Shown: positions 19,245 through 34,200 of the stretch, one piece after another
Layout of the letters: each line of letters starts with the position of its first letter
Position numbering within the stretch: the first letter of the stretch is position 1
DNA from: Auricularia sp. M13
Lineage: Eukaryota > Basidiomycota > Agaricomycetes > Auriculariales > Auriculariaceae
DNA length: 64,000 nucleotides
Direction of reading: 5' to 3'
NCBI GenBank assembly: GCA_037042915.1
Contig: CM073196.1
Span: 4,487,742 to 4,551,741 of the forward strand
Translations under genes and position numbers: made by a program
Notes under the pieces: model-generated
What the model saw: the letters and a program-made list of their open reading frames with translations, nothing else
The model's database searches: none
What the model was told of the DNA's origin: nothing

Positions 19245-22200
19245 CTTAATATGTCGCCCGATCCTGATGGTATCAGGACGAAAAGCTTCCAGGGGACGCA
19301 ATATCGGAGATAGCCGGTCGGCGGAACGTCATAAAATTATCGACGCCCTCAGAAAACATTCCGGAGTTGGTGCCGGAATTTTGTGTGGCCCGTGGCAGGC
19401 TGCGTGCAAAGCGCCTGTCGGCCTTGTCCATCATTTGTGCATCATTTGTGCATCACTTGTTGATGGCTTGTCCGTCATTTGTTGATGGCTTGTCCATCAT
19501 TTGTTGGCCCGGTTGGTGTGAAGCCAATGCACCGAGTTGAACGCGGACAACGAACAAAGTCGACACGAACGACAGGCAAGAGGCCAGCAAATGATGGACG
19601 AGAGCCCAGCAAATCACCAACGAATGATGGACAAATGATGAACAAGGCGTCGACAAGGAGCCGTATCTCCGCGAGGGGAGCAGCTAAACTCGCGGGACGA
19701 CGAGCGAACGCATTCTGGACGAGAGCCCAACGAATCACCAACGAATGATGAACAAATGATGGACAAGAGCTCAACAAGGAGCCGTAGCGCAACGAGGAGT
19801 GCAGCTGAAACCGCGGGACGAAGAGCAAACCCATTCCAGACATGCAGCCGACCGATCACCAACAAATGATGGACAAATGATGGACGAGGGACCGACAAGA
19901 GCCAATTGCGACCCCAACTGGATCCCGATCGCCGGACACCCATATAACTCCGGGGAGCTCTCGCCGAGGTCTACGCGATGGTACCCTTCGCGAGGCTGTG
20001 CGCCGTCATGGCAACGCGCAATTTCCGCCGATGCGACAAAATCCGAAATGGGCGACCGCAGACCCTGCCGAGGTTACCTTCCGGAGTCTTCCCGGCGTGC
20101 TGGACGACCACCCGATGGGCGGTGCCAAAATACGAACCCTGCCGATCGAGTTTTGACTGCGCTGTGAAGTGCCGAAGGCAGATCGGGAGACTCGTGGGAC
20201 CGAGTCAGAGACATCCATATATGACCTGAGAGCTGCCGAAGACGCCGATCCGATGCACTGGAAGCCTGGGATCTGCAGGGACCGTGTCCAGGTGTCCAGA
20301 CCTGATCTCACTCTGCCGCAGGATTTGCAGATGCCAAACTGGGTCTGGCTTCGTCCCTGGCGCTCGTCGAGGCCTGAAACTTCTCTGCGCACCATGTCGG
20401 GACACTGGGGGCTCAGATCCAGGGGAAAAGGCACAAAATCGCAGAATCCGAAGCCCGCCGACGCTGTCGGACTGGCCTCGATTTGGGGCTTTGGGGGTGC
20501 GCGGCTCGGGAGCCTGTTCGGTCTGCCCCACCGATCGGCTGTGTTTGGCTGGCAGAAGGCAAAAGGACTCTGCCGATAGTCTGAGCATCCTCGACCTTTG
20601 GCCAGGAGAAAGGAAGTCACACTCAACCGGGGCTGAATACGTTCTTCCGACTTGGTTTCGTCAGCTAAGCCGATTGGAAGCGTGCCCATCTTTCTCGGCG
20701 ATCGTGATGCCGCATGTCTGATCTGCAACGAGAAAAATTCCAGCTCCCCGGAACAGTTTCAACCGTGCGAATCGGTGCACCGGTCGTGCCGCTGCGAGTC
20801 GGCCGAGGTCCCAGAACATCTTAATATGTCGCCCGATCCTGATGGTATCAGGACGAAAAGCTTCCAGGGGACGCAATATCGGAGATAGCCGGTCGGCGGA
20901 ACGTCATAAAATTATCGACGCCCTCAGAAAACATTCCGGAGTTGGTGCCGGAATTTTGTGTGGCCCGTGGCAGGCTGCGTGCAAAGCGCCTGTCGGCCTT
21001 GTCCATCATTTGTGCATCATTTGTGCATCACTTGTTGATGGCTTGTCCGTCATTTGTTGATGGCTTGTCCATCATTTGTTGGCCCGGTTGGTGTGAAGCC
21101 AATGCACCGAGTTGAACGCGGACAACGAACAAAGTCGACACGAACGACAGGCAAGAGGCCAGCAAATGATGGACGAGAGCCCAGCAAATCACCAACGAAT
21201 GATGGACAAATGATGAACAAGGCGTCGACAAGGAGCCGTATCTCCGCGAGGGGAGCAGCTAAACTCGCGGGACGACGAGCGAACGCATTCTGGACGAGAG
21301 CCCAACGAATCACCAACGAATGATGAACAAATGATGGACAAGAGCTCAACAAGGAGCCGTAGCGCAACGAGGAGTGCAGCTGAAACCGCGGGACGAAGAG
21401 CAAACCCATTCCAGACATGCAGCCGACCGATCACCAACAAATGATGGACAAATGATGGACGAGGGACCGACAAGAGCCAATTGCGACCCCAACTGGATCC
21501 CGATCGCCGGACACCCATATACCTCCGGGGAGCTCTCGCCGAGGTCTACGCGATGGTACCCTTCGCGAGGCTGTGCGCCGTCATGGCAACGCGCAATTTC
21601 CGCCGATGCGACAAAATCCGAAATGGGCGACCGCAGACCCTGCCGAGGTTACCTTCCGGAGTCTTCCCGGCGTGCTGGACGACCACCCGATGGGCGGTGC
21701 CAAAATACGAACCCTGCCGATCGAGTTTTGACTGCGCTGTGAAGTGCCGAAGGCAGATCGGGAGACTCGTGGGACCGAGTCAGAGACATCCATATATGAC
21801 CTGAGAGCTGCCGAAGACGCCGATCCGATGCACTGGAAGCCTGGGATCTGCAGGGACCGTGTCCAGGTGTCCAGACCTGATCTCACTCTGCCGCAGGATT
21901 TGCAGATGCCAAACTGGGTCTGGCTTCGTCCCTGGCGCTCGTCGAGGCCTGAAACTTCTCTGCGCACCATGTCGGGACACTGGGGGCTCAGATCCAGGGG
22001 AAAAGGCACAAAATCGCAGAATCCGAAGCCCGCCGACGCTGTCGGACTGGCCTCGATTTGGGGCTTTGGGGGTGCGCGGCTCGGGAGCCTGTTCGGTCTG
22101 CCCCACCGATCGGCTGTGTTTGGCTGGCAGAAGGCAAAAGGACTCTGCCGATAGTCTGAGCATCCTCGACCTTTGGCCAGGAGAAAGGAAGTCACACTCA

Positions 22201-25200
22201 ACCGGGGCTGAATACGTTCTTCCGACTTGGTTTCGTCAGCTAAGCCGATTGGAAGCGTGCCCATCTTTCTCGGCGATCGTGATGCCGCATGTCTGATCTG
22301 CAACGAGAAAAATTCCAGCTCCCGGAACAGTTTCAACCGTGCGAATCGGTGCACCGGTCGTGCCGCTGCGAGTCGGCCGAGGTCCCAGAACATCTTAATA
22401 TGTCGCCCGATCCTGATGGTATCAGGACGAAAAGCTTCCAGGGGACGCAATATCGGAGATAGCCGGTCGGCGGAACGTCATAAAATTATCGACGCCCTCA
22501 GAAAACATTCCGGAGTTGGTGCCGGAATTTTGTGTGGCCCGTGGCAGGCTGCGTGCAAAGCGCCTGTCGGCCTTGTCCATCATTTGTGCATCATTTGTGC
22601 ATCACTTGTTGATGGCTTGTCCGTCATTTGTTGATGGCTTGTCCATCATTTGTTGGCCCGGTTGGTGTGAAGCCAATGCACCGAGTTGAACGCGGACAAC
22701 GAACAAAGTCGACACGAACGACAGGCAAGAGGCCAGCAAATGATGGACGAGAGCCCAGCAAATCACCAACGAATGATGGACAAATGATGAACAAGGCGTC
22801 GACAAGGAGCCGTATCTCCGCGAGGGGAGCAGCTAAACTCGCGGGACGACGAGCGAACGCATTCTGGACGAGAGCCCAACGAATCACCAACGAATGATGA
22901 ACAAATGATGGACAAGAGCTCAACAAGGAGCCGTAGCGCAACGAGGAGTGCAGCTGAAACCGCGGGACGAAGAGCAAACCCATTCCAGACATGCAGCCGA
23001 CCGATCACCAACAAATGATGGACAAATGATGGACGAGGGACCGACAAGAGCCAATTGCGACCCCAACTGGATCCCGATCGCCGGACACCCATATACCTCC
23101 GGGGAGCTCTCGCCGAGGTCTACGCGATGGTACCCTTCGCGAGGCTGTGCGCCGTCATGGCAACGCGCAATTTCCGCCGATGCGACAAAATCCGAAATGG
23201 GCGACCGCAGACCCTGCCGAGGTTACCTTCCGGAGTCTTCCCGGCGTGCTGGACGACCACCCGATGGGCGGTGCCAAAATACGAACCCTGCCGATCGAGT
23301 TTTGACTGCGCTGTGAAGTGCCGAAGGCAGATCGGGAGACTCGTGGGACCGAGTCAGAGACATCCATATATGACCTGAGAGCTGCCGAAGACGCCGATCC
23401 GATGCACTGGAAGCCTGGGATCTGCAGGGACCGTGTCCAGGTGTCCAGACCTGATCTCACTCTGCCGCAGGATTTGCAGATGCCAAACTGGGTCTGGCTT
23501 CGTCCCTGGCGCTCGTCGAGGCCTGAAACTTCTCTGCGCACCATGTCGGGACACTGGGGGCTCAGATCCAGGGGAAAAGGCACAAAATCGCAGAATCCGA
23601 AGCCCGCCGACGCTGTCGGACTGGCCTCGATTTGGGGCTTTGGGGGTGCGCGGCTCGGGAGCCTGTTCGGTCTGCCCCACCGATCGGCTGTGTTTGGCTG
23701 GCAGAAGGCAAAAGGACTCTGCCGATAGTCTGAGCATCCTCGACCTTTGGCCAGGAGAAAGGAAGTCACACTCAACCGGGGCTGAATACGTTCTTCCGAC
23801 TTGGTTTCGTCAGCTAAGCCGATTGGAAGCGTGCCCATCTTTCTCGGCGATCGTGATGCCGCATGTCTGATCTGCAACGAGAAAAATTCCAGCTCCCCGG
23901 AACAGTTTCAACCGTGCGAATCGGTGCACCGGTCGTGCCGCTGCGAGTCGGCCGAGGTCCCAGAACATCTTAATATGTCGCCCGATCCTGATGGTATCAG
24001 GACGAAAAGCTTCCAGGGGACGCAATATCGGAGATAGCCGGTCGGCGGAACGTCATAAAATTATCGACGCCCTCAGAAAACATTCCGGAGTTGGTGCCGG
24101 AATTTTGTGTGGCCCGTGGCAGGCTGCGTGCAAAGCGCCTGTCGGCCTTGTCCATCATTTGTGCATCATTTGTGCATCACTTGTTGATGGCTTGTCCGTC
24201 ATTTGTTGATGGCTTGTCCATCATTTGTTGGCCCGGTTGGTGTGAAGCCAATGCACCGAGTTGAACGCGGACAACGAACAAAGTCGACACGAACGACAGG
24301 GGCAAGAGGCCAGCAAATGATGGACGAGAGCCCAGCAAATCACCAACGAATGATGGACAAATGATGAACAAGGCGTCGACAAGGAGCCGTATCTCCGCGA
24401 GGGGAGCAGCTAAACTCGCGGGACGACGAGCGAACGCATTCTGGACGAGAGCCCAACGAATCACCAACGAATGATGAACAAATGATGGACAAGAGCTCAA
24501 CAAGGAGCCGTAGCGCAACGAGGAGTGCAGCTGAAACCGCGGGACGAAGAGCAAACCCATTCCAGACATGCAGCCGACCGATCACCAACAAATGATGGAC
24601 AAATGATGGACGAGGGACCGACAAGAGCCAATTGCGACCCCAACTGGATCCCGATCGCCGGACACCCATATACCTCCGGGGAGCTCTCGCCGAGGTCTAC
24701 GCGATGGTACCCTTCGCGAGGCTGTGCGCCGTCATGGCAACGCGCAATTTCCGCCGATGCGACAAAATCCGAAATGGGCGACCGCAGACCCTGCCGAGGT
24801 TACCTTCCGGAGTCTTCCCGGCGTGCTGGACGACCACCCGATGGGCGGTGCCAAAATACGAACCCTGCCGATCGAGTTTTGACTGCGCTGTGAAGTGCCG
24901 AAGGCAGATCGGGAGACTCGTGGGACCGAGTCAGAGACATCCATATATGACCTGAGAGCTGCCGAAGACGCCGATCCGATGCACTGGAAGCCTGGGATCT
25001 GCAGGGACCGTGTCCAGGTGTCCAGACCTGATCTCACTCTGCCGCAGGATTTGCAGATGCCAAACTGGGTCTGGCTTCGTCCCTGGCGCTCGTCGAGGCC
25101 TGAAACTTCTCTGCGCACCATGTCGGGACACTGGGGGCTCAGATCCAGGGGAAAAGGCACAAAATCGCAGAATCCGAAGCCCGCCGACGCTGTCGGACTG

Positions 25201-28200
25201 GCCTCGATTTGGGGCTTTGGGGGTGCGCGGCTCGGGAGCCTGTTCGGTCTGCCCCACCGATCGGCTGTGTTTGGCTGGCAGAAGGCAAAAGGACTCTGCC
25301 GATAGTCTGAGCATCCTCGACCTTTGGCCAGGAGAAAGGAAGTCACACTCAACCGGGGCTGAATACGTTCTTCCGACTTGGTTTCGTCAGCTAAGCCGAT
25401 TGGAAGCGTGCCCATCTTTCTCGGCGATCGTGATGCCGCATGTCTGATCTGCAACGAGAAAAATTCCAGCTCCCCGGAACAGTTTCAACCGTGCGAATCG
25501 GTGCACCGGTCGTGCCGCTGCGAGTCGGCCGAGGTCCCAGAACATCTTAATATGTCGCCCGATCCTGATGGTATCAGGACGAAAAGCTTCCAGGGGACGC
25601 AATATCGGAGATAGCCGGTCGGCGGAACGTCATAAAATTATCGACGCCCTCAGAAAACATTCCGGAGTTGGTGCCGGAATTTTGTGTGGCCCGTGGCAGG
25701 CTGCGTGCAAAGCGCCTGTCGGCCTTGTCCATCATTTGTGCATCATTTGTGCATCACTTGTTGATGGCTTGTCCGTCATTTGTTGATGGCTTGTCCATCA
25801 TTTGTTGGCCCGGTTGGTGTGAAGCCAATGCACCGAGTTGAACGCGGACAACGAACAAAGTCGACACGAACGACAGGCAAGAGGCCAGCAAATGATGGAC
25901 GAGAGCCCAGCAAATCACCAACGAATGATGGACAAATGATGAACAAGGCGTCGACAAGGAGCCGTATCTCCGCGAGGGGAGCAGCTAAACTCGCGGGACG
26001 ACGAGCGAACGCATTCTGGACGAGAGCCCAACGAATCACCAACGAATGATGAACAAATGATGGACAAGAGCTCAACAAGGAGCCGTAGCGCAACGAGGAG
26101 TGCAGCTGAAACCGCGGGACGAAGAGCAAACCCATTCCAGACATGCAGCCGACCGATCACCAACAAATGATGGACAAATGATGGACGAGGGACCGACAAG
26201 AGCCAATTGCGACCCCAACTGGATCCCGATCGCCGGACACCCATATACCTCCGGGGAGCTCTCGCCGAGGTCTACGCGATGGTACCCTTCGCGAGGCTGT
26301 GCGCCGCCGTCATGGCAACGCGCAATTTCCGCCGATGCGACAAAATCCGAAATGGGCGACCGCAGACCCTGCCGAGGTTACCTTCCGGAGTCTTCCCGGC
26401 GTGCTGGACGACCACCCGATGGGCGGTGCCAAAATACGAACCCTGCCGATCGAGTTTTGACTGCGCTGTGAAGTGCCGAAGGCAGATCGGGAGACTCGTG
26501 GGACCGAGTCAGAGACATCCATATATGACCTGAGAGCTGCCGAAGACGCCGATCCGATGCACTGGAAGCCTGGGATCTGCAGGGACCGTGTCCAGGTGTC
26601 CAGACCTGATCTCACTCTGCCGCAGGATTTGCAGATGCCAAACTGGGTCTGGCTTCGTCCCTGGCGCTCGTCGAGGCCTGAAACTTCTCTGCGCACCATG
26701 TCGGGACACTGGGGGCTCAGATCCAGGGGAAAAGGCACAAAATCGCAGAATCCGAAGCCCGCCGACGCTGTCGGACTGGCCTCGATTTGGGGCTTTGGGG
26801 GTGCGCGGCTCGGGAGCCTGTTCGGTCTGCCCCACCGATCGGCTGTGTTTGGCTGGCAGAAGGCAAAAGGACTCTGCCGATAGTCTGAGCATCCTCGACC
26901 TTTGGCCAGGAGAAAGGAAGTCACACTCAACCGGGGCTGAATACGTTCTTCCGACTTGGTTTCGTCAGCTAAGCCGATTGGAAGCGTGCCCATCTTTCTC
27001 GGCGATCGTGATGCCGCATGTCTGATCTGCAACGAGAAAAATTCCAGCTCCCCGGAACAGTTTCAACCGTGCGAATCGGTGCACCGGTCGTGCCGCTGCG
27101 AGTCGGCCGAGGTCCCAGAACATCTTAATATGTCGCCCGATCCTGATGGTATCAGGACGAAAAGCTTCCAGGGGACGCAATATCGGAGATAGCCGGTCGG
27201 CGGAACGTCATAAAATTATCGACGCCCTCAGAAAACATTCCGGAGTTGGTGCCGGAATTTTGTGTGGCCCGTGGCAGGCTGCGTGCAAAGCGCCTGTCGG
27301 CCTTGTCCATCATTTGTGCATCATTTGTGCATCACTTGTTGATGGCTTGTCCGTCATTTGTTGATGGCTTGTCCATCATTTGTTGGCCCGGTTGGTGTGA
27401 AGCCAATGCACCGAGTTGAACGCGGACAACGAACAAAGTCGACACGAACGACAGGCAAGAGGCCAGCAAATGATGGACGAGAGCCCAGCAAATCACCAAC
27501 GAATGATGGACAAATGATGAACAAGGCGTCGACAAGGAGCCGTATCTCCGCGAGGGGAGCAGCTAAACTCGCGGGACGACGAGCGAACGCATTCTGGACG
27601 AGAGCCCAACGAATCACCAACGAATGATGAACAAATGATGGACAAGAGCTCAACAAGGAGCCGTAGCGCAACGAGGAGTGCAGCTGAAACCGCGGGACGA
27701 AGAGCAAACCCATTCCAGACATGCAGCCGACCGATCACCAACAAATGATGGACAAATGATGGACGAGGGACCGACAAGAGCCAATTGCGACCCCAACTGG
27801 ATCCCGATCGCCGGACACCCATATACCTCCGGGGAGCTCTCGCCGAGGTCTACGCGATGGTACCCTTCGCGAGGCTGTGCGCCGTCATGGCAACGCGCAA
27901 TTTCCGCCGATGCGACAAAATCCGAAATGGGCGACCGCAGACCCTGCCGAGGTTACCTTCCGGAGTCTTCCCGGCGTGCTGGACGACCACCCGATGGGCG
28001 GTGCCAAAATACGAACCCTGCCGATCGAGTTTTGACTGCGCTGTGAAGTGCCGAAGGCAGATCGGGAGACTCGTGGGACCGAGTCAGAGACATCCATATA
28101 TGACCTGAGAGCTGCCGAAGACGCCGATCCGATGCACTGGAAGCCTGGGATCTGCAGGGACCGTGTCCAGGTGTCCAGACCTGATCTCACTCTGCCGCAG

Positions 28201-31200
28201 GATTTGCAGATGCCAAACTGGGTCTGGCTTCGTCCCTGGCGCTCGTCGAGGCCTGAAACTTCTCTGCGCACCATGTCGGGACACTGGGGGCTCAGATCCA
28301 GGGGAAAAGGCACAAAATCGCAGAATCCGAAGCCCGCCGACGCTGTCGGACTGGCCTCGATTTGGGGCTTTGGGGGTGCGCGGCTCGGGAGCCTGTTCGG
28401 TCTGCCCCACCGATCGGCTGTGTTTGGCTGGCAGAAGGCAAAAGGACTCTGCCGATAGTCTGAGCATCCTCGACCTTTGGCCAGGAGAAAGGAAGTCACA
28501 CTCAACCGGGGCTGAATACGTTCTTCCGACTTGGTTTCGTCAGCTAAGCCGATTGGAAGCGTGCCCATCTTTCTCGGCGATCGTGATGCCGCATGTCTGA
28601 TCTGCAACGAGAAAAATTCCAGCTCCCCGGAACAGTTTCAACCGTGCGAATCGGTGCACCGGTCGTGCCGCTGCGAGTCGGCCGAGGTCCCAGAACATCT
28701 TAATATGTCGCCCGATCCTGATGGTATCAGGACGAAAAGCTTCCAGGGGACGCAATATCGGAGATAGCCGGTCGGCGGAACGTCATAAAATTATCGACGC
28801 CCTCAGAAAACATTCCGGAGTTGGTGCCGGAATTTTGTGTGGCCCGTGGCAGGCTGCGTGCAAAGCGCCTGTCGGCCTTGTCCATCATTTGTGCATCATT
28901 TGTGCATCACTTGTTGATGGCTTGTCCGTCATTTGTTGATGGCTTGTCCATCATTTGTTGGCCCGGTTGGTGTGAAGCCAATGCACCGAGTTGAACGCGG
29001 ACAACGAACAAAGTCGACACGAACGACAGGCAAGAGGCCAGCAAATGATGGACGAGAGCCCAGCAAATCACCAACGAATGATGGACAAATGATGAACAAG
29101 GCGTCGACAAGGAGCCGTATCTCCGCGAGGGGAGCAGCTAAACTCGCGGGACGACGAGCGAACGCATTCTGGACGAGAGCCCAACGAATCACCAACGAAT
29201 GATGAACAAATGATGGACAAGAGCTCAACAAGGAGCCGTAGCGCAACGAGGAGTGCAGCTGAAACCGCGGGACGAAGAGCAAACCCATTCCAGACATGCA
29301 GCCGACCGATCACCAACAAATGATGGACAAATGATGGACGAGGGACCGACAAGAGCCAATTGCGACCCCAACTGGATCCCGATCGCCGGACACCCATATA
29401 CCTCCGGGGAGCTCTCGCCGAGGTCTACGCGATGGTACCCTTCGCGAGGCTGTGCGCCGTCATGGCAACGCGCAATTTCCGCCGATGCGACAAAATCCGA
29501 AATGGGCGACCGCAGACCCTGCCGAGGTTACCTTCCGGAGTCTTCCCGGCGTGCTGGACGACCACCCGATGGGCGGTGCCAAAATACGAACCCTGCCGAT
29601 CGAGTTTTGACTGCGCTGTGAAGTGCCGAAGGCAGATCGGGAGACTCGTGGGACCGAGTCAGAGACATCCATATATGACCTGAGAGCTGCCGAAGACGCC
29701 GATCCGATGCACTGGAAGCCTGGGATCTGCAGGGACCGTGTCCAGGTGTCCAGACCTGATCTCACTCTGCCGCAGGATTTGCAGATGCCAAACTGGGTCT
29801 GGCTTCGTCCCTGGCGCTCGTCGAGGCCTGAAACTTCTCTGCGCACCATGTCGGGACACTGGGGGCTCAGATCCAGGGGAAAAGGCACAAAATCGCAGAA
29901 TCCGAAGCCCGCCGACGCTGTCGGACTGGCCTCGATTTGGGGCTTTGGGGTGCGCGGCTCGGGAGCCTGTTCGGTCTGCCCCACCGATCGGCTGTGTTTG
30001 GCTGGCAGAAGGCAAAAGGACTCTGCCGATAGTCTGAGCATCCTCGACCTTTGGCCAGGAGAAAGGAAGTCACACTCAACCGGGGCTGAATACGTTCTTC
30101 CGACTTGGTTTCGTCAGCTAAGCCGATTGGAAGCGTGCCCATCTTTCTCGGCGATCGTGATGCCGCATGTCTGATCTGCAACGAGAAAAATTCCAGCTCC
30201 CCGGAACAGTTTCAACCGTGCGAATCGGTGCACCGGTCGTGCCGCTGCGAGTCGGCCGAGGTCCCAGAACATCTTAATATGTCGCCCGATCCTGATGGTA
30301 TCAGGACGAAAAGCTTCCAGGGGACGCAATATCGGAGATAGCCGGTCGGCGGAACGTCATAAAATTATCGACGCCCTCAGAAAACATTCCGGAGTTGGTG
30401 CCGGAATTTTGTGTGGCCCGTGGCAGGCTGCGTGCAAAGCGCCTGTCGGCCTTGTCCATCATTTGTGCATCATTTGTGCATCACTTGTTGATGGCTTGTC
30501 CGTCATTTGTTGATGGCTTGTCCATCATTTGTTGGCCCGGTTGGTGTGAAGCCAATGCACCGAGTTGAACGCGGACAACGAACAAAGTCGACACGAACGA
30601 CAGGCAAGAGGCCAGCAAATGATGGACGAGAGCCCAGCAAATCACCAACGAATGATGGACAAATGATGAACAAGGCGTCGACAAGGAGCCGTATCTCCGC
30701 GAGGGGAGCAGCTAAACTCGCGGGACGACGAGCGAACGCATTCTGGACGAGAGCCCAACGAATCACCAACGAATGATGAACAAATGATGGACAAGAGCTC
30801 AACAAGGAGCCGTAGCGCAACGAGGAGTGCAGCTGAAACCGCGGGACGAAGAGCAAACCCATTCCAGACATGCAGCCGACCGATCACCAACAAATGATGG
30901 ACAAATGATGGACGAGGGACCGACAAGAGCCAATTGCGACCCCAACTGGATCCCGATCGCCGGACACCCATATAACTCCGGGGAGCTCTCGCCGAGGTCT
31001 ACGCGATGGTACCCTTCGCGAGGCTGTGCGCCGTCATGGCAACGCGCAATTTCCGCCGATGCGACAAAATCCGAAATGGGCGACCGCAGACCCTGCCGAG
31101 GTTACCTTCCGGAGTCTTCCCGGCGTGCTGGACGACCACCCGATGGGCGGTGCCAAAATACGAACCCTGCCGATCGAGTTTTGACTGCGCTGTGAAGTGC

Positions 31201-34200
31201 CGAAGGCAGATCGGGAGACTCGTGGGACCGAGTCAGAGACATCCATATATGACCTGAGAGCTGCCGAAGACGCCGATCCGATGCACTGGAAGCCTGGGAT
31301 CTGCAGGGACCGTGTCCAGGTGTCCAGACCTGATCTCACTCTGCCGCAGGATTTGCAGATGCCAAACTGGGTCTGGCTTCGTCCCTGGCGCTCGTCGAGG
31401 CCTGAAACTTCTCTGCGCACCATGTCGGGACACTGGGGGCTCAGATCCAGGGGAAAAGGCACAAAATCGCAGAATCCGAAGCCCGCCGACGCTGTCGGAC
31501 TGGCCTCGATTTGGGGCTTTGGGGTGCGCGGCTCGGGAGCCTGTTCGGTCTGCCCCACCGATCGGCTGTGTTTGGCTGGCAGAAGGCAAAAGGACTCTGC
31601 CGATAGTCTGAGCATCCTCGACCTTTGGCCAGGAGAAAGGAAGTCACACTCAACCGGGGCTGAATACGTTCTTCCGACTTGGTTTCGTCAGCTAAGCCGA
31701 TTGGAAGCGTGCCCATCTTTCTCGGCGATCGTGATGCCGCATGTCTGATCTGCAACGAGAAAAATTCCAGCTCCCCGGAACAGTTTCAACCGTGCGAATC
31801 GGTGCACCGGTCGTGCCGCTGCGAGTCGGCCGAGGTCCCAGAACATCTTAATATGTCGCCCGATCCTGATGGTATCAGGACGAAAAGCTTCCAGGGGACG
31901 CAATATCGGAGATAGCCGGTCGGCGGAACGTCATAAAATTATCGACGCCCTCAGAAAACATTCCGGAGTTGGTGCCGGAATTTTGTGTGGCCCGTGGCAG
32001 GCTGCGTGCAAAGCGCCTGTCGGCCTTGTCCATCATTTGTGCATCATTTGTGCATCACTTGTTGATGGCTTGTCCGTCATTTGTTGATGGCTTGTCCATC
32101 ATTTGTTGGCCCGGTTGGTGTGAAGCCAATGCACCGAGTTGAACGCGGACAACGAACAAAGTCGACACGAACGACAGGCAAGAGGCCAGCAAATGATGGA
32201 CGAGAGCCCAGCAAATCACCAACGAATGATGGACAAATGATGAACAAGGCGTCGACAAGGAGCCGTATCTCCGCGAGGGGAGCAGCTAAACTCGCGGGAC
32301 GACGAGCGAACGCATTCTGGACGAGAGCCCAACGAATCACCAACGAATGATGAACAAATGATGGACAAGAGCTCAACAAGGAGCCGTAGCGCAACGAGGA
32401 GTGCAGCTGAAACCGCGGGACGAAGAGCAAACCCATTCCAGACATGCAGCCGACCGATCACCAACAAATGATGGACAAATGATGGACGAGGGACCGACAA
32501 GAGCCAATTGCGACCCCAACTGGATCCCGATCGCCGGACACCCATATAACTCCGGGGAGCTCTCGCCGAGGTCTACGCGATGGTACCCTTCGCGAGGCTG
32601 TGCGCCGTCATGGCAACGCGCGCAATTTCCGCCGATGCGACAAAATCCGAAATGGGCGACCGCAGACCCTGCCGAGGTTACCTTCCGGAGTCTTCCCGGC
32701 GTGCTGGACGACCACCCGATGGGCGGTGCCAAAATACGAACCCTGCCGATCGAGTTTTGACTGCGCTGTGAAGTGCCGAAGGCAGATCGGGAGACTCGTG
32801 GGACCGAGTCAGAGACATCCATATATGACCTGAGAGCTGCCGAAGACGCCGATCCGATGCACTGGAAGCCTGGGATCTGCAGGGACCGTGTCCAGGTGTC
32901 CAGACCTGATCTCACTCTGCCGCAGGATTTGCAGATGCCAAACTGGGTCTGGCTTCGTCCCTGGCGCTCGTCGAGGCCTGAAACTTCTCTGCGCACCATG
33001 TCGGGACACTGGGGGCTCAGATCCAGGGGAAAAGGCACAAAATCGCAGAATCCGAAGCCCGCCGACGCTGTCGGACTGGCCTCGATTTGGGGCTTTGGGG
33101 GTGCGCGGCTCGGGAGCCTGTTCGGTCTGCCCCACCGATCGGCTGTGTTTGGCTGGCAGAAGGCAAAAGGACTCTGCCGATAGTCTGAGCATCCTCGACC
33201 TTTGGCCAGGAGAAAGGAAGTCACACTCAACCGGGGCTGAATACGTTCTTCCGACTTGGTTTCGTCAGCTAAGCCGATTGGAAGCGTGCCCATCTTTCTC
33301 GGCGATCGTGATGCCGCATGTCTGATCTGCAACGAGAAAAATTCCAGCTCCCGGAACAGTTTCAACCGTGCGAATCGGTGCACCGGTCGTGCCGCTGCGA
33401 GTCGGCCGAGGTCCCAGAACATCTTAATATGTCGCCCGATCCTGATGGTATCAGGACGAAAAGCTTCCAGGGGACGCAATATCGGAGATAGCCGGTCGGC
33501 GGAACGTCATAAAATTATCGACGCCCTCAGAAAACATTCCGGAGTTGGTGCCGGAATTTTGTGTGGCCCGTGGCAGGCTGCGTGCAAAGCGCCTGTCGGC
33601 CTTGTCCATCATTTGTGCATCATTTGTGCATCACTTGTTGATGGCTTGTCCGTCATTTGTTGATGGCTTGTCCATCATTTGTTGGCCCGGTTGGTGTGAA
33701 GCCAATGCACCGAGTTGAACGCGGACAACGAACAAAGTCGACACGAACGACAGGCAAGAGGCCAGCAAATGATGGACGAGAGCCCAGCAAATCACCAACG
33801 AATGATGGACAAATGATGAACAAGGCGTCGACAAGGAGCCGTATCTCCGCGAGGGGAGCAGCTAAACTCGCGGGACGACGAGCGAACGCATTCTGGACGA
33901 GAGCCCAACGAATCACCAACGAATGATGAACAAATGATGGACAAGAGCTCAACAAGGAGCCGTAGCGCAACGAGGAGTGCAGCTGAAACCGCGGGACGAA
34001 GAGCAAACCCATTCCAGACATGCAGCCGACCGATCACCAACAAATGATGGACAAATGATGGACGAGGGACCGACAAGAGCCAATTGCGACCCCAACTGGA
34101 TCCCGATCGCCGGACACCCATATAACTCCGGGGAGCTCTCGCCGAGGTCTACGCGATGGTACCCTTCGCGAGGCTGTGCGCCGTCATGGCAACGCGCAAT

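Noticed and set aside
19245-19290. Hammerhead ribozyme suggested by CTGATG...GAAA in the type A terminus
   Set aside because: The bases between the two motifs cannot form stem II, and types B and C lack both motifs while keeping the hairpin.
32373-33479. A 368-codon minus-strand frame in a type A unit, and similar 240-290-codon frames in the other units
   Set aside because: It exists only where a two-base insertion or a lost C joins frames. Equivalent units break it, other frames of the same DNA are equally open, and composition is that of GC-rich random sequence.
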